From Trema orientale (Eukaryota > Streptophyta > Magnoliopsida > Rosales > Cannabaceae): a stretch of 64,000 nucleotides of DNA. The notes beneath the pieces are model-generated. The model was not told the origin of the DNA. It made no database searches and saw only the letters and a list, made by a program, of their open reading frames with translations. How positions within the stretch are numbered: the stretch's first letter is position 1; every line of letters starts with the position of its first letter. Below, piece after piece: positions 45,051-55,800 of this stretch. The DNA lies in NCBI GenBank assembly GCA_002914845.1, contig JXTC01000037.1, positions 1,123,581 to 1,187,580 of the forward strand, given 5' to 3'. Both the position numbers and the translations under genes were made by a program.

Positions 45051-46475
45051 ATGACAACCATAGCTGATCAGTTCCTCTCTCTTTCCCTTTTGTTAAGCCT
45101 TCTCCTTGTACCTAATCCCACACATGGATCACAGCCCGAAACCAATATTGGCTTAACCATGAGCTTCATCCACCGCGACTCACCGGGCTCACCACTCTAC
45201 CGCCGCGACAACCTAACCTTCCCCGAAAGAATCCGAAAACTCGTCCGCCGAACCAAAACCCGAAACCGACATCCGTCCGATGCTATCGAGCCCGAACTGA
45301 TCCGCGCAAAGACCGACATCCAGAGAATATCCGCCTTCCTCGTCGAGGTCGGGATCGGCACGTTCCCGAACGCAACAGTACCTCCCTTATACATTCCCTA
45401 CTTCTTGCTCTTCGACACCGGCAGCGACATCATCTGGACGCAATGCGAGGACTGCCGAAAGCCGGGCAACCAGTGCTTCAACCAGACCGAGCCAATCTTC
45501 CCCAACAGCCGCTCGGCGAGTTTTCGGGCCGTCAAATGCTCGGACAGACTCCGTCTCTGCAGTCCGACGTCGTCGCAGTGCAGGGGCGGAACCTGCACGT
45601 TCCGCAACGACTACCACGACAGCTCCTCCGCGAGCGGAATCTTCGGGATGGAGACTTTCACCTTCGGCTCGACCACTGCCGGTCAACAAGAGTCGGTTCG
45701 GTTGGTTTTCGGCTGCGGAAACGACCAGAGAGGCTTCCAGTTCGGTCGATCGTCATCATCATCATCGACGAACTGGATAGCGGGAATGATGGGGTCGTCG
45801 TGGGGACAGTTGTCGCTAATGGGCCAGCTACGACTACAAACCAACGGTCGTTTCTCGTACTGCATACCGAAGAGGGGAAACGACGGCCGCGTCCCGAGCT
45901 CCTTCTTGCGCTTCGGCTTCGACATCCCTCAGCGGCGTGGTCTTCGAGCCACGGCTCTGTTGAGGTACGGGGACCTGAGCCACTATTACCTTAATCTACA
46001 AGATATGAGCCTCGGTGGCCGACGGCTCATGATCCCCAGAAACTATTTCGTCCGAAACGGCACGGTTAGAGGGAGCGCTATCGACTCCGGGAGTGAGCTT
46101 TCAATGATCATTGGCCCTGCTTTCGCGATACTGAAGAGTTCGATCTTGAATTACTTTAGAGGTCGCCCTGGTTTCGGGCCGGCTCCGAGTATGCATGGGC
46201 TTGAGGTTTGCTTGACTCGGCCCGCCTCGGTCGGGTTCGGACAGCTTCCGAGGATCGGGTTTTTGTTCGGCGAAGGGGCCGTTCTCGAAGTGATGCCAGA
46301 GAACTCGTATGTTTTGGGTGAGTTTAGTGGTGTCAAGTATTTTTGTTTGGGCATGTTACGAAGTAGAGATATTACTATACTAGGAGCGCTTCAGCAGATA
46401 AATCAGAGGATTGTATATGATACTCGAGCCATGAGGTTGTACTTTGGTGCCGAGATTTGTCAGCTAAATGCATGA
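45051..46475 (+). CDS. AP-5: nepenthesin/CDR1-type aspartic protease, intact
   Basis: Intronless gene of 474 codons; the first ATG is followed by a signal peptide (residues 1 to about 26, core LSLSLLLSLLLV). Then comes a propeptide with SFIHRDSPGSPLYRR (about 38-52). The mature pepsin-like enzyme follows: first catalytic Asp122 in FDTGSDIIWTQC, nepenthesin-type Cys-rich insert (about 132-182), flap Tyr188, and second catalytic Asp345 in IDSGSELS. The C-terminal block ITILGALQQINQRIVYD is typical of the A1B subfamily. Likely N-glycosylation sites are Asn54, Asn107, Asn144 and Asn336. Such enzymes are secreted or vacuolar endopeptidases; Arabidopsis CDR1 acts in defence signalling, and a similar role is only inferred here. 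The coding region is strikingly GC-richer than its flanks. It is the only complete protease of the six loci. Confidence 0.93.
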   Translation: MTTIADQFLSLSLLLSLLLVPNPTHGSQPETNIGLTMSFIHRDSPGSPLYRRDNLTFPERIRKLVRRTKTRNRHPSDAIEPELIRAKTDIQRISAFLVEVGIGTFPNATVPPLYIPYFLLFDTGSDIIWTQCEDCRKPGNQCFNQTEPIFPNSRSASFRAVKCSDRLRLCSPTSSQCRGGTCTFRNDYHDSSSASGIFGMETFTFGSTTAGQQESVRLVFGCGNDQRGFQFGRSSSSSSTNWIAGMMGSSWGQLSLMGQLRLQTNGRFSYCIPKRGNDGRVPSSFLRFGFDIPQRRGLRATALLRYGDLSHYYLNLQDMSLGGRRLMIPRNYFVRNGTVRGSAIDSGSELSMIIGPAFAILKSSILNYFRGRPGFGPAPSMHGLEVCLTRPASVGFGQLPRIGFLFGEGAVLEVMPENSYVLGEFSGVKYFCLGMLRSRDITILGALQQINQRIVYDTRAMRLYFGAEICQLNA

Positions 46476-47575
46476 GGTTCCGAGCCAAATTTGCTGATTA
46501 GAGTAGGATGTCTCATTCTGCTTTTATGAAAACAATTTGACTACTTGGCTAACTCTCACAAAAGTGCTCGTCCTTATATAGTGTCACAAGTGACTGATCA
46601 TTAAAGATGTATGAGACATGACTTGCTAATTATCTATATATAGTTAAGTAAAGTGCTAAAATTCTTAGAAACTTGTTTTGGATGAGCACTGCCATATTAA
46701 TTTTTTTTTTTTTAATCACTGAGATATTTCTTTGCAGATTAGTTGTTACCGATTAGTGGATTAAAACTTACCATAAATAAATGAACTGATATTCACTAAT
46801 TATATGGTGACAAATCACATGTCATATCAACTAGTATTAAATAGACGAGATACACCTAGCATTATCTCAATATATATTTTAAACTTTTGTTTTGGCTTGG
46901 TTGGATTTATAACCATTAATTACACTTCTTTGTTAAACAAAAAAAAAAGACTAATATTTAATAATATTACATATTTATATTCCCGGTGACTGTTGAATAT
47001 GATTACTTGTGTCATGAAAAAATTAATCCTCGTTGTACTATAATTCTAATAATAAGATCAGCCCACTCGATTGATCGAGGACTATTGAGAGTATACACTA
47101 GTATGTAGGAGAGGAGGAGTTCGAGATCATTATAAAAAAATTTTAAAAAAAAATTCTTATAAGTAGTTTAAGTGCCTAGCTTTCCTCACTCTATTTATTT
47201 CCTAATAAGTACAAGTAAACATGCCTTTCCTACCCCAAAAAACAAAAACAAAAAACAGAAACAATTTTTTTTTTTCTAAACAAAGAAGCTAAATTTTGTA
47301 ACAATTAAGAAGCTTCAATAATTCAATCTATTTAATGTACACAAAAAGAAGCTAAATCTTTTAACAATTAAGACGCTTCAAAGATTCAAGTCTATTTAAT
47401 GTCCAACAAGTCTGACCATAATAAATATATAAAATCTGGTTCCAGGTCAAATTAAATAAGTACAAAAACCAGTGATAAGAATTGTCAAAAAAAAAAAAAA
47501 AAAAACACTGATAAGACTACATTATGTAACTACTACCATAAAGCCAAATATTGTTGTTCATATTCTAAGAGAGCC
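46476..47575. other. AP-5 to AP-6 spacer with a short direct repeat
   Basis: 3' UTR and AT-rich DNA. Near 47280-47405 two direct copies of about 65 bp (AGAAGCTAAAT...TTTAATGT) occur. One AAAATCTGGTT motif near 47433 matches the promoter motif of the chimeric gene. Confidence 0.55.
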
Positions 47576-48949
47576 ATGGCCAAAATAGAAGCAGTTCCTC
47601 TTCTCTACTTTATGTTAAGCTTGTTTGTGTTACTACTTGCAAATGGAAAAGGTGAACCAAAAACAGAACTCATTAAAGGCCTTTTCATGAAGGGCGTAAC
47701 CATTAGGCTTAGCCACCGTGACTCCCCAGACTCACCACTCTACCGAGCTAACCTCACCTCATCTCAAACAACTCAAAGACTCGTCCACCAATCCAAAGCC
47801 CGAGTTCGTCTTCTGTCCGATACAGCCACCAATTCATCAACCACCAAGATGAACTGCATATACGAACGCAGTCCACGCCAGTGTCGATTGGCAATACGAT
47901 TCGAACTTCATGGCGAAAGTCGGGATCGGAAAGTTCTTCGACTACTCCAAGCCGTTCTACGAGTACTTTCTACACGTCGACACCGGCAGCCCGATGACAT
48001 GGGTCCAATGCCTGGATCCCCTCATTCCATTCCCTCCCAACTTCCGCCACTACTACCCTCAAACCGAACCCATTTACCCTTCAAACACCTCTGTCTCATA
48101 TAAAAGACTTATCTGCAAAAGAGATCCACTCTGTAACCCGGGACAGTGCGTAGCAAACTACTGTCTGTTAGGTTATACGTGCCACATATTGTCTATAACA
48201 ATTATATAATATTATGGCTGTCTAATTAATTAAGTAAGGCTATTAAGTGATCTAATTATGAGCTCAGAAAATTACTAATTAAATATGGACTGTGTAATGT
48301 GTGGTTATCCAATACTGGATCAATAAGGATTGAAGGGGTCTCTATTGGCTATCAGTATATAAGGATATAATTATTAGGTTTTGGTCCCCAAGCCTAATAG
48401 AACGTACGCTCTTCTCCTCTGCCTCCATCAACAGAGAGAGAAACCATTGAGTATACATAGAGTATTTTGGCTGTAGAAAACCTTCTACTCTCAGGCTCTA
48501 ATTAATTATTCGCTTCAGCTTATGTGATCTCATCATTTGTTGTAAATGACAATGGATTTAGGTTAGTCACGAATTTTCTTTCAACAAATCTTTTCCTGAC
48601 AATTTGGCACGATAGATCTGGGATTATATTTGGTTTAATAATCCATTATGTACATCTAACGAGTAGTATCAGGAGCAGAAAATCATGTTAAATTGCTTAA
48701 GATAATCATACATATCTCTATTTTGTGATATCTTTACCAATTTGGTTTTCTAGGATTTAGATATTATATATATGATTGATGAATTTTTCATGATTTTATT
48801 GAGATATTGAGTATTTAAGGGTTGAATTCTGAGTTTTGAGTCATAAAATTTACAAATTAAGGCGAAAAATTACATTAGGTTTGAGTTACTTGATTTTAAA
48901 ATCGAGTAATTAACGTCAAGCCACAGCAAGCTGGTGTTGCGGTACCAAT

Positions 48950-49042
48950 CAATGGCGCTGCAGTGCCACACTTAAGATGCGGTGGCGCCGCAGCGCCACC
49001 ATAAGGATACGACGGCGCCATAAACTAGCGCCGCAACGCCAC
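48950..49042 (+). repeat. GGCGCC-type mini-hairpins in the leader of element D
   Basis: Four units such as TGGCGCTGCAGTGCCA and TGGCGCCGCAGCGCCA occur in 90 bases, at the same relative place (after the LTR, before Gag) as in element B. Confidence 0.8.
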
Positions 49043-49545
49043 CACATGGAAAGAGAGCAATTCTTTTTTTAGGTCAAGCTTTTGACCTAATTAAGGTACA
49101 TGGTCTCAGTTTTGGGTAGAATTGAGTCGTTTTTTACTCAATTCAAGGAGTTCCAACCTAAAACTTAATCAATCAGTTTTGTTTTCTCAACCCAGTTTCA
49201 GTACGACCTACACTTTATCTGTTGAAAACTCTATTTGGCTTTGAGAGTTGATAAAAGTGCTTAAAACTCAGTCAGTCATCCATTTATATTTGTGCATGGA
49301 AATTTTCAGTTTAATATTTTGAGTACTTTGGTTATTATTTTCTTTGCAATATTTGTTTAAATATTTCGAAATAGATAAGTTAAAACAACATGTTACCAAA
49401 GTAACCTCTGTTGCGTAAATTTATTTATTTTGAAATATTTGAATGACTGTGTGTTTATTATTCATGCGAATAATTACCGGCCTAAAAGAAGGAGATTATT
49501 TGGCCGAGTAATGAACATACCTGCGGTAATAGATATGTGATGGTT

Positions 49546-49746
49546 ATTAAGCTTCCATGTAGATAGTAAATTGGCCCAAAGGAAGATTTACTGTCTGATA
49601 GGATTTACTGTCAATATTTGATTACTGCACTGAAGAGTACCACTTACAATATTAAGCTTCCATGTAGATAGTAAATTGGCCCAAAGGAAGATTTACTGTC
49701 TGATAGGATTTACTGTCAATATTTGATTACCGCACTGAAGAGTACC
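49546..49746 (+). repeat. Tandem 105-bp repeat in the leader of element D
   Basis: Unit 1 is 49546-49650 and unit 2 is 49651-49746; they are almost identical. Unit 2 is cut by the insertion of element E and resumes at 52813. Each unit carries TTGGCCCAAAGGAAG and a further degenerate copy follows near 52830. Confidence 0.9.
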
Positions 49747-52700
49747 TGTGATATCCAGAACTCCTAAATAACACCCAATTTCTCACATAATTAAAGAGCC
49801 AATAATGATGTGATTACATAACATTTTCAATTATATTATTATCATTTCTGCATACTATTTTAAGTTTTGATATTAAATTATTATGATTATTAACTCTTGT
49901 TACTTTTTAAATAATTTGCAGTGAAATGCTCTGGAAATGCTCTTTGATACAAATTTGACGTGTATTAAGTCAATTATTCAATTTTGATTGTTCATTTTAG
50001 TATACAATAATTTTTATTGAGATTTATTTGTCAAATTAATTTTTGTAGTGAAATGTTCAAGTACACTCATGGTACAAGTCTGACCTATATTGTATTAGAT
50101 ATTGTTAGAATTTAGTCTCAATATTTGACAAATTATTGAGTAAAAAAAAATGTGACTAGATAAGTTGTTTAGTGCAATTTTATGAGCGATGAAACTTTAG
50201 ATATTTTGTTAAATGTTTATTTAGTCAGGTTATTTATTTTGCACACTTCTCTGGCTCATGATTAAATTTGTCCCTCTTTATATATAAATATATATATATT
50301 TTAATGCGTATACTCATTATTTACTTTTATTTTATAATTCAATTTACATATGTCGATATTTAATTCTTTATAAAAGAAACCGACTTGTTATGTCGGCAAA
50401 CTCCATGAGCTGCATATAATACTAATAATAGTCATTCGTCAGTTACTCTTTTTCTTTATCAATCCTTCAATTTATAAGTATATATTTTTCTTAATATGTA
50501 TAAACCATATGTCCACCGAATTGAGGAATTGACTTGGTGCATAAATAGCATAGTCAAATTATCTTGTCTTTGATTTTAGTCATTCCTAAGGTAATCGTCT
50601 TTTATAGTTGTTGCTTTTAAATAAACTTTTTCGTTTTTGTGAATGGTGTGCATCCAGTTCTTGGTTTCCGATTACAATGGATATATATATATATGTTTAT
50701 ACACTTATGAATGTTGCTGCCAAGTTATATCTGTTTGAGAAAATTTCTTTTGCGATAACAACAGAGATGTGAGCCTTATTTAATTGTTCAAGACAGTAAA
50801 AGTAAGTTGAACGTAGTGGACTAAGTGCTAGTAATTTTAAATTATAATTTTACTTATATGTATGTACTAAATTGAGCGTGATCCTCTTTCTAATTATTAT
50901 TTTGATAAATTCTATTAAAAAAAAAATTGAAACTAATCTAGTATTTGTTTTTGACAACTTTCTATCTTTTTGCTATGTGTATTTCTGTAGACAAAATTAA
51001 TTAGAGTGCAGCTTTGTGATCGATTTAAGATTGTGACTTGATTTCATAATATTTATTTTAGTTCAATTGGCTAATATATTTTCTATGTAGGACCATATAC
51101 TTATATGATTATATTGGAGTTAGATTGTTTGTAGGTAGATTTTACTTCTCGTTTACAAAGAATTATATTGAAGTAATGATAGAATTGACTTTGGAGTTCT
51201 TTATTTTTTTTGTGTTACAATGATAATTGTTTTTTTTTATTAAAAAAAAATTAATTATTTTGTTCTGGGGAATTCTCGATTAATCTAAATATTTTGTTAA
51301 TTATGATAAATATCCTGAAATGAGTCTTAGCCATATTACTTATTATTGTTGTAAATTTATATGAAAGGAATGGTATGAGCTCTCTGTGAAGTATGTATTG
51401 ATTATTTTCATTTTATTTGAAAAATTTATACAGTAAGAGTTGCTAGTTATATATATATATATTAGTATGCGCATCAGGCTTTAGACATGTGACCAAATAA
51501 GTTGGTAACTGGAAATATGATAGGATCATGTCAGTTGTACCTTGAGCGAAGAGCATTTCACAAGAAAAATAACTAAAAGCTCTGGTTTGAGGTAAGTAAC
51601 NNNNNNNNNNNNNNNNNNNNNNNNNNNNNNNNNNNNNNNNNNNNNNNNNNNNNNNNNNNNNNNNNNNNNNNNNNNNNNNNNNNNNNNNNNNNNNNNNNNN
51701 NNNNNNNNNNNNNNNNNNNNNNNNNNNNNNNNNNNNNNNNNNNNNNNNNNNNNNNNNNNNNNNNNNNNNNNNNNNNNNNNNNNNNNNNNNNNNNNNNNNN
51801 NNNNNNNNNNNNNNNNNNNNNNNNNNNNNNNNNNNNNNNNNNNNNNNNNNNNNNNNNNNNNNNNNNNNNNNNNNNNNNNNNNNNNNNNNNNNNNNNNNNN
51901 NNNNNNNNNNNNNNNNNNNNNNNNNNNNNNNNNNNNNNNNNNNNNNNNNNNNNNNNNNNNNNNNNNNNNNNNNNNNNNNNNNNNNNNNNNNNNNNNNNNN
52001 NNNNNNNNNNNNNNNNNNNNNNNNNNNNNNNNNNNNNNNNNNNNNNNNNNNNNNNNNNNNNNNNNNNNNNNNNNNNNNNNNNNNNNNNNNNNNNNNNNNN
52101 NNNNNNNNNNNNNNNNNNNNNNNNNNNNNNNNNNNNNNNNNNNNNNNNNNNNNNNNNNNNNNNNNNNNNNNNNNNNNNNNNNNNNNNNNNNNNNNNNNNN
52201 NNNNNNNNNNNNNNNNNNNNNNNNNNNNNNNNNNNNNNNNNNNNNNNNNNNNNNNNNNNNNNNNNNNNNNNNNNTCCATATTGCTCATGATATGTTATAT
52301 GTTCTCTGAGTGGCTCAGTATGCGATTCACGGTCTTGTCAGGCAATACAATATACACAGGGATCCCAATCATATGATTATCTATTATCTGTCATGTGCAC
52401 TCTGCATCTGCATGCGTTACTTACTGAGTTTTATACTCATAAATATTCTTACATTGCAGAGGATACTAATGCTATGTGAGTTAGAGGAGGAGCGCGCCGA
52501 CTTTCTGACCGCGGCTTGTGTATATGAGCATTTTGACCTGTGGTTTCTTGACAGAGAATTTTGTACATGTTTTGAGTGTGTATATATTATGTATATTTTA
52601 TGAGAGGCCCACTTTGTGAGGGTGTATATGTGTATATATTGGAGTACATATAATTATGAGTGAACTTTTCTCTTTTCTCCCAGAAAGTTTAAAAAGTTTT

Positions 52701-52807
52701 AAATTTTCCCCGATTTTATCAGTTTTGAGCTGAGTAGCGTCTCCCGATCTCACTAAATATTAATACAAATATCCTTACGTACGTGTGTGGGATCGGAAGA
52801 TGTCACA
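49747..52807 (+). mobile_element. Element E: probable Ty3/gypsy solo LTR nested in element D
   Basis: The block starts TGTGATATCC and ends GATGTCACA, so its outer bases are inverted copies (TGTGA/TCACA). A 5-bp target duplication GTACC flanks it (49742-49746 and 52808-52812). No coding region is visible in the 3.06 kb, of which 674 bases are a gap. The sequence before the 3' end (GCGTTACTTACTGAG, near 52414) resembles long LTRs of chromovirus-type gypsy elements. A solo LTR is the best reading, but a short internal region could be hidden in the gap. Confidence 0.65.
51601..52274. other. Assembly gap (674 N)
   Basis: Run of N inside element E. Confidence 0.99.
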
Positions 52808-55800
52808 GTACCACTTACAAATTGATAAGTTGGCCCAAAGGAAGACTTATTAATTTTGTTCTTGGTATCTTATGATGGAAGCCCACCTTACATGTTTATT
52901 TGATGTATGTCATACTGGTATATCTTATTATTTTGTATGCTTAGTTTATGACATATTTTTGATGTAAGCTGTTATTCTCTGTTTTTTGTTCTCTGTTCAG
53001 TTTCTTTTAATATATATCTGCCAATATTAAGTCTAATATTTGTGTTTAATAACACAAACCTTAAGAAATGGAATGAGCACAATGTGCTCAGTTGAATTGG
53101 TCTTGACCTTGTACTCCGGACAGAACATCCCACTGCTCTTATAGTTTAAAGTTCTTCAGTTGGTAAAGAAGAATTTTGAGTAGAAAATTCGTTCTAACTG
53201 CATAAGTCTTATAGTCATACAACACTCCATTACAGAAACTATAAGGGGCGTTATACTTGAGGAGGTAAACGCTAAGTTATTCCTTAAAGTAATTACGGAT
53301 CGTTTTCTTGAAAATAAAAAGGTCGAAATGAATACCATTTTTTTTTTTTTGGAACCTCGTTTTAATTCAATATAAGAATTAAGAGAACATAAGGGAGTAC
53401 ATTATGGAGATGTCTAATCTCGCTTCTAAACTAAAGGCACTTAAGTTAGAGTAGTTGAAAGACTTGCTTATGTATTCAGTAATTATTTAAGCAAAGTTAC
53501 AACACTCTTAAGTACAAATGATCTCTTTTGAGATCATTTCTTATAGTATACAAGAAGAAGATAGGTTGAAGCGAGAAAAGATTGAAAGTACTCACTTAGC
53601 ATATACTTCTCAAGATAAGAATAAGGATAAGGAAGCTGTAGTTATATCTTTACCGTATAAAGTGCAAAAGAAAACAAAATAAGGAATTTATCTTTTTCTT
53701 TTGCAAATGGATTAGATGTATAAGGTTGATTGTCCCAGTCATGCCTTTTGGTGTATAAAGAATGGTATACTTCTCAATTTTGCTTGTCATAAAGTTAATT
53801 TAGCTCTTGTACTCAAATACACTTAATGAATAGATACGGATCCTACTATTCACATAAATGTGTTCATACAAGATTGTCTGTGAAGCCAGTTACAAATTGA
53901 TAATGAAAGATTCATCTGTTTGAGCAATAACAACACAACTTCAGTGGAGGCTATATAAGGTTATTTAGATTACAATTAGAGACTGGTTAAATTTTGATTT
54001 TGAAAGAGACTTTTAAAGTATTCTATTTCTGACGTGAACAAATATAGTCATCCTTGTTCATTCGGAAATAGCTAAATTTAGTTTCTTTCATGATTCAAAT
54101 TTCTTGCTACTAGTTCTTTAATTGATAATCTTTATAAATTTAAAATAATTGTCTCATCAAGTTAATCTTGCATATTAAGAAATATGGTACAAAAGTATAA
54201 GTCAATTAAAAGAATTTCTCTATGGTATGACACAAGCTTTTTTTTTTTTTTTTGATATATCTCTTAATAGAGAATTAATAGCCTTGTGTCAGATGAAATT
54301 CTTAACCTACTTAATTTAACGGACTTTAAAATCTGTGTTAAGGAATACAGACAAACATAAGGAAATCAGGTATTAACAAGAATTTTGACGTCTTAGAACT
54401 AATTTATACTGATACATGCAGACCATACCATATAGTTATCTGGAATGGCCAACAGTATTACATTATGTTCATAGACAATTATTCTTATTAAGGGTACCTA
54501 TTTTAGTTCATAAGAAGTCTCAATTTCTGGACGTGTATAAGTTTTTTCAATGCCCAAACTGAAATTCAATTGAGCTAGGAAATTAAATCTGTCAAATCTA
54601 ATCATAGTGCATAGTATGGTAGGTAAGACGGATAAAGTTAACAAAGTCCAGAGCCCTTCACTCATTTCCTAGAGACATACAGAATCGTCCGACAATACGA
54701 AATACCAAGGAAACCTAGTATAAATAGTATTATTCAGTGACAATAAATCAAATTTAAGGACATGGTAAAAAGCATGATTAATTATTCTTCTTTAAAGTAT
54801 GATTAATTATTCTTCTTTACCTAAATCACTCTAGGAAAGAAACCTAAGAACTGCAGTATATATATTAAATAAAGCTTCCACTAAAGATGTAGCTAAAACT
54901 CCTATGTGCTAAGGACAAGCAAGAAGCCTAGCATTAGCTACTTACATGTCTGGAGTTATCCAACTAAGGTTAGGCCATACAGGCCGTATGGAAAGTGATT
55001 GGACTTAAGAATTTTAGCCACTATTTTATTCGGTACTTTGAAAAGTTAAGAGGATTCATTTTTATGATACCACTTATAAATCCTTTTCAAAATGGTAAAA
55101 TATAAATTCTTTGAGGATGTTAAGTTTGGGAGGAGAAAAGGTTAAGAATATTATCTTTGAGGAGGAATTCATTTCTCTTCCTTTAATTGCAATTGAAAAT
55201 ATTCAGGTTTCAGGCTTCTCTACCTGACATTATTCAAGATACAAATTTGGATCAAGACAATATTCAGCAACTCTCTATCCAAAATAAGGAAATTGCTCCA
55301 AAAGAGCAAACTCAACAACCTCAAGAAACAGTGCCGTGAAGGAAATCCACTAGGGAAAAAGAGAAGTATAACTTCGGATATTTATGTTGTTAATCTCCAA
55401 GAATATGTGTTTGATATGGGAGTAGAAAATGATCTAATTATTTTCACTCAAACTAAAATAATGTTCTAATTCTCAAAGTGGATTGATGCCATAAAGAATG
55501 AGATGAAATCTATGAAGGACAATGACGTTTAAGAACTTGTGGACATTTAGCTTCGTCTACTTCCAATAGTTTCGCTTTGAAGGAAGGCATTATGTATAAA
55601 GAGACTTTCTTTCCAGTTTTAATGAAAGACTCCTTCAAGGTAAATTTTGGCACTAGTAACTCATCATATTCTGGAGTTACATTAGGTGAATTTAAAGACT
55701 ACCAGTTTCTCGTTAAGATATTATAGATTCTATCTAGTTATTTTCTCATTTAGTTTTGAGAAAAATTTAGTTGATGGTCTTATATATCACAAGTTTAGTT

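Noticed and set aside
52310-52603. 97-codon frame in element E
   Set aside because: No similarity to any domain; the position fits a long non-coding LTR.
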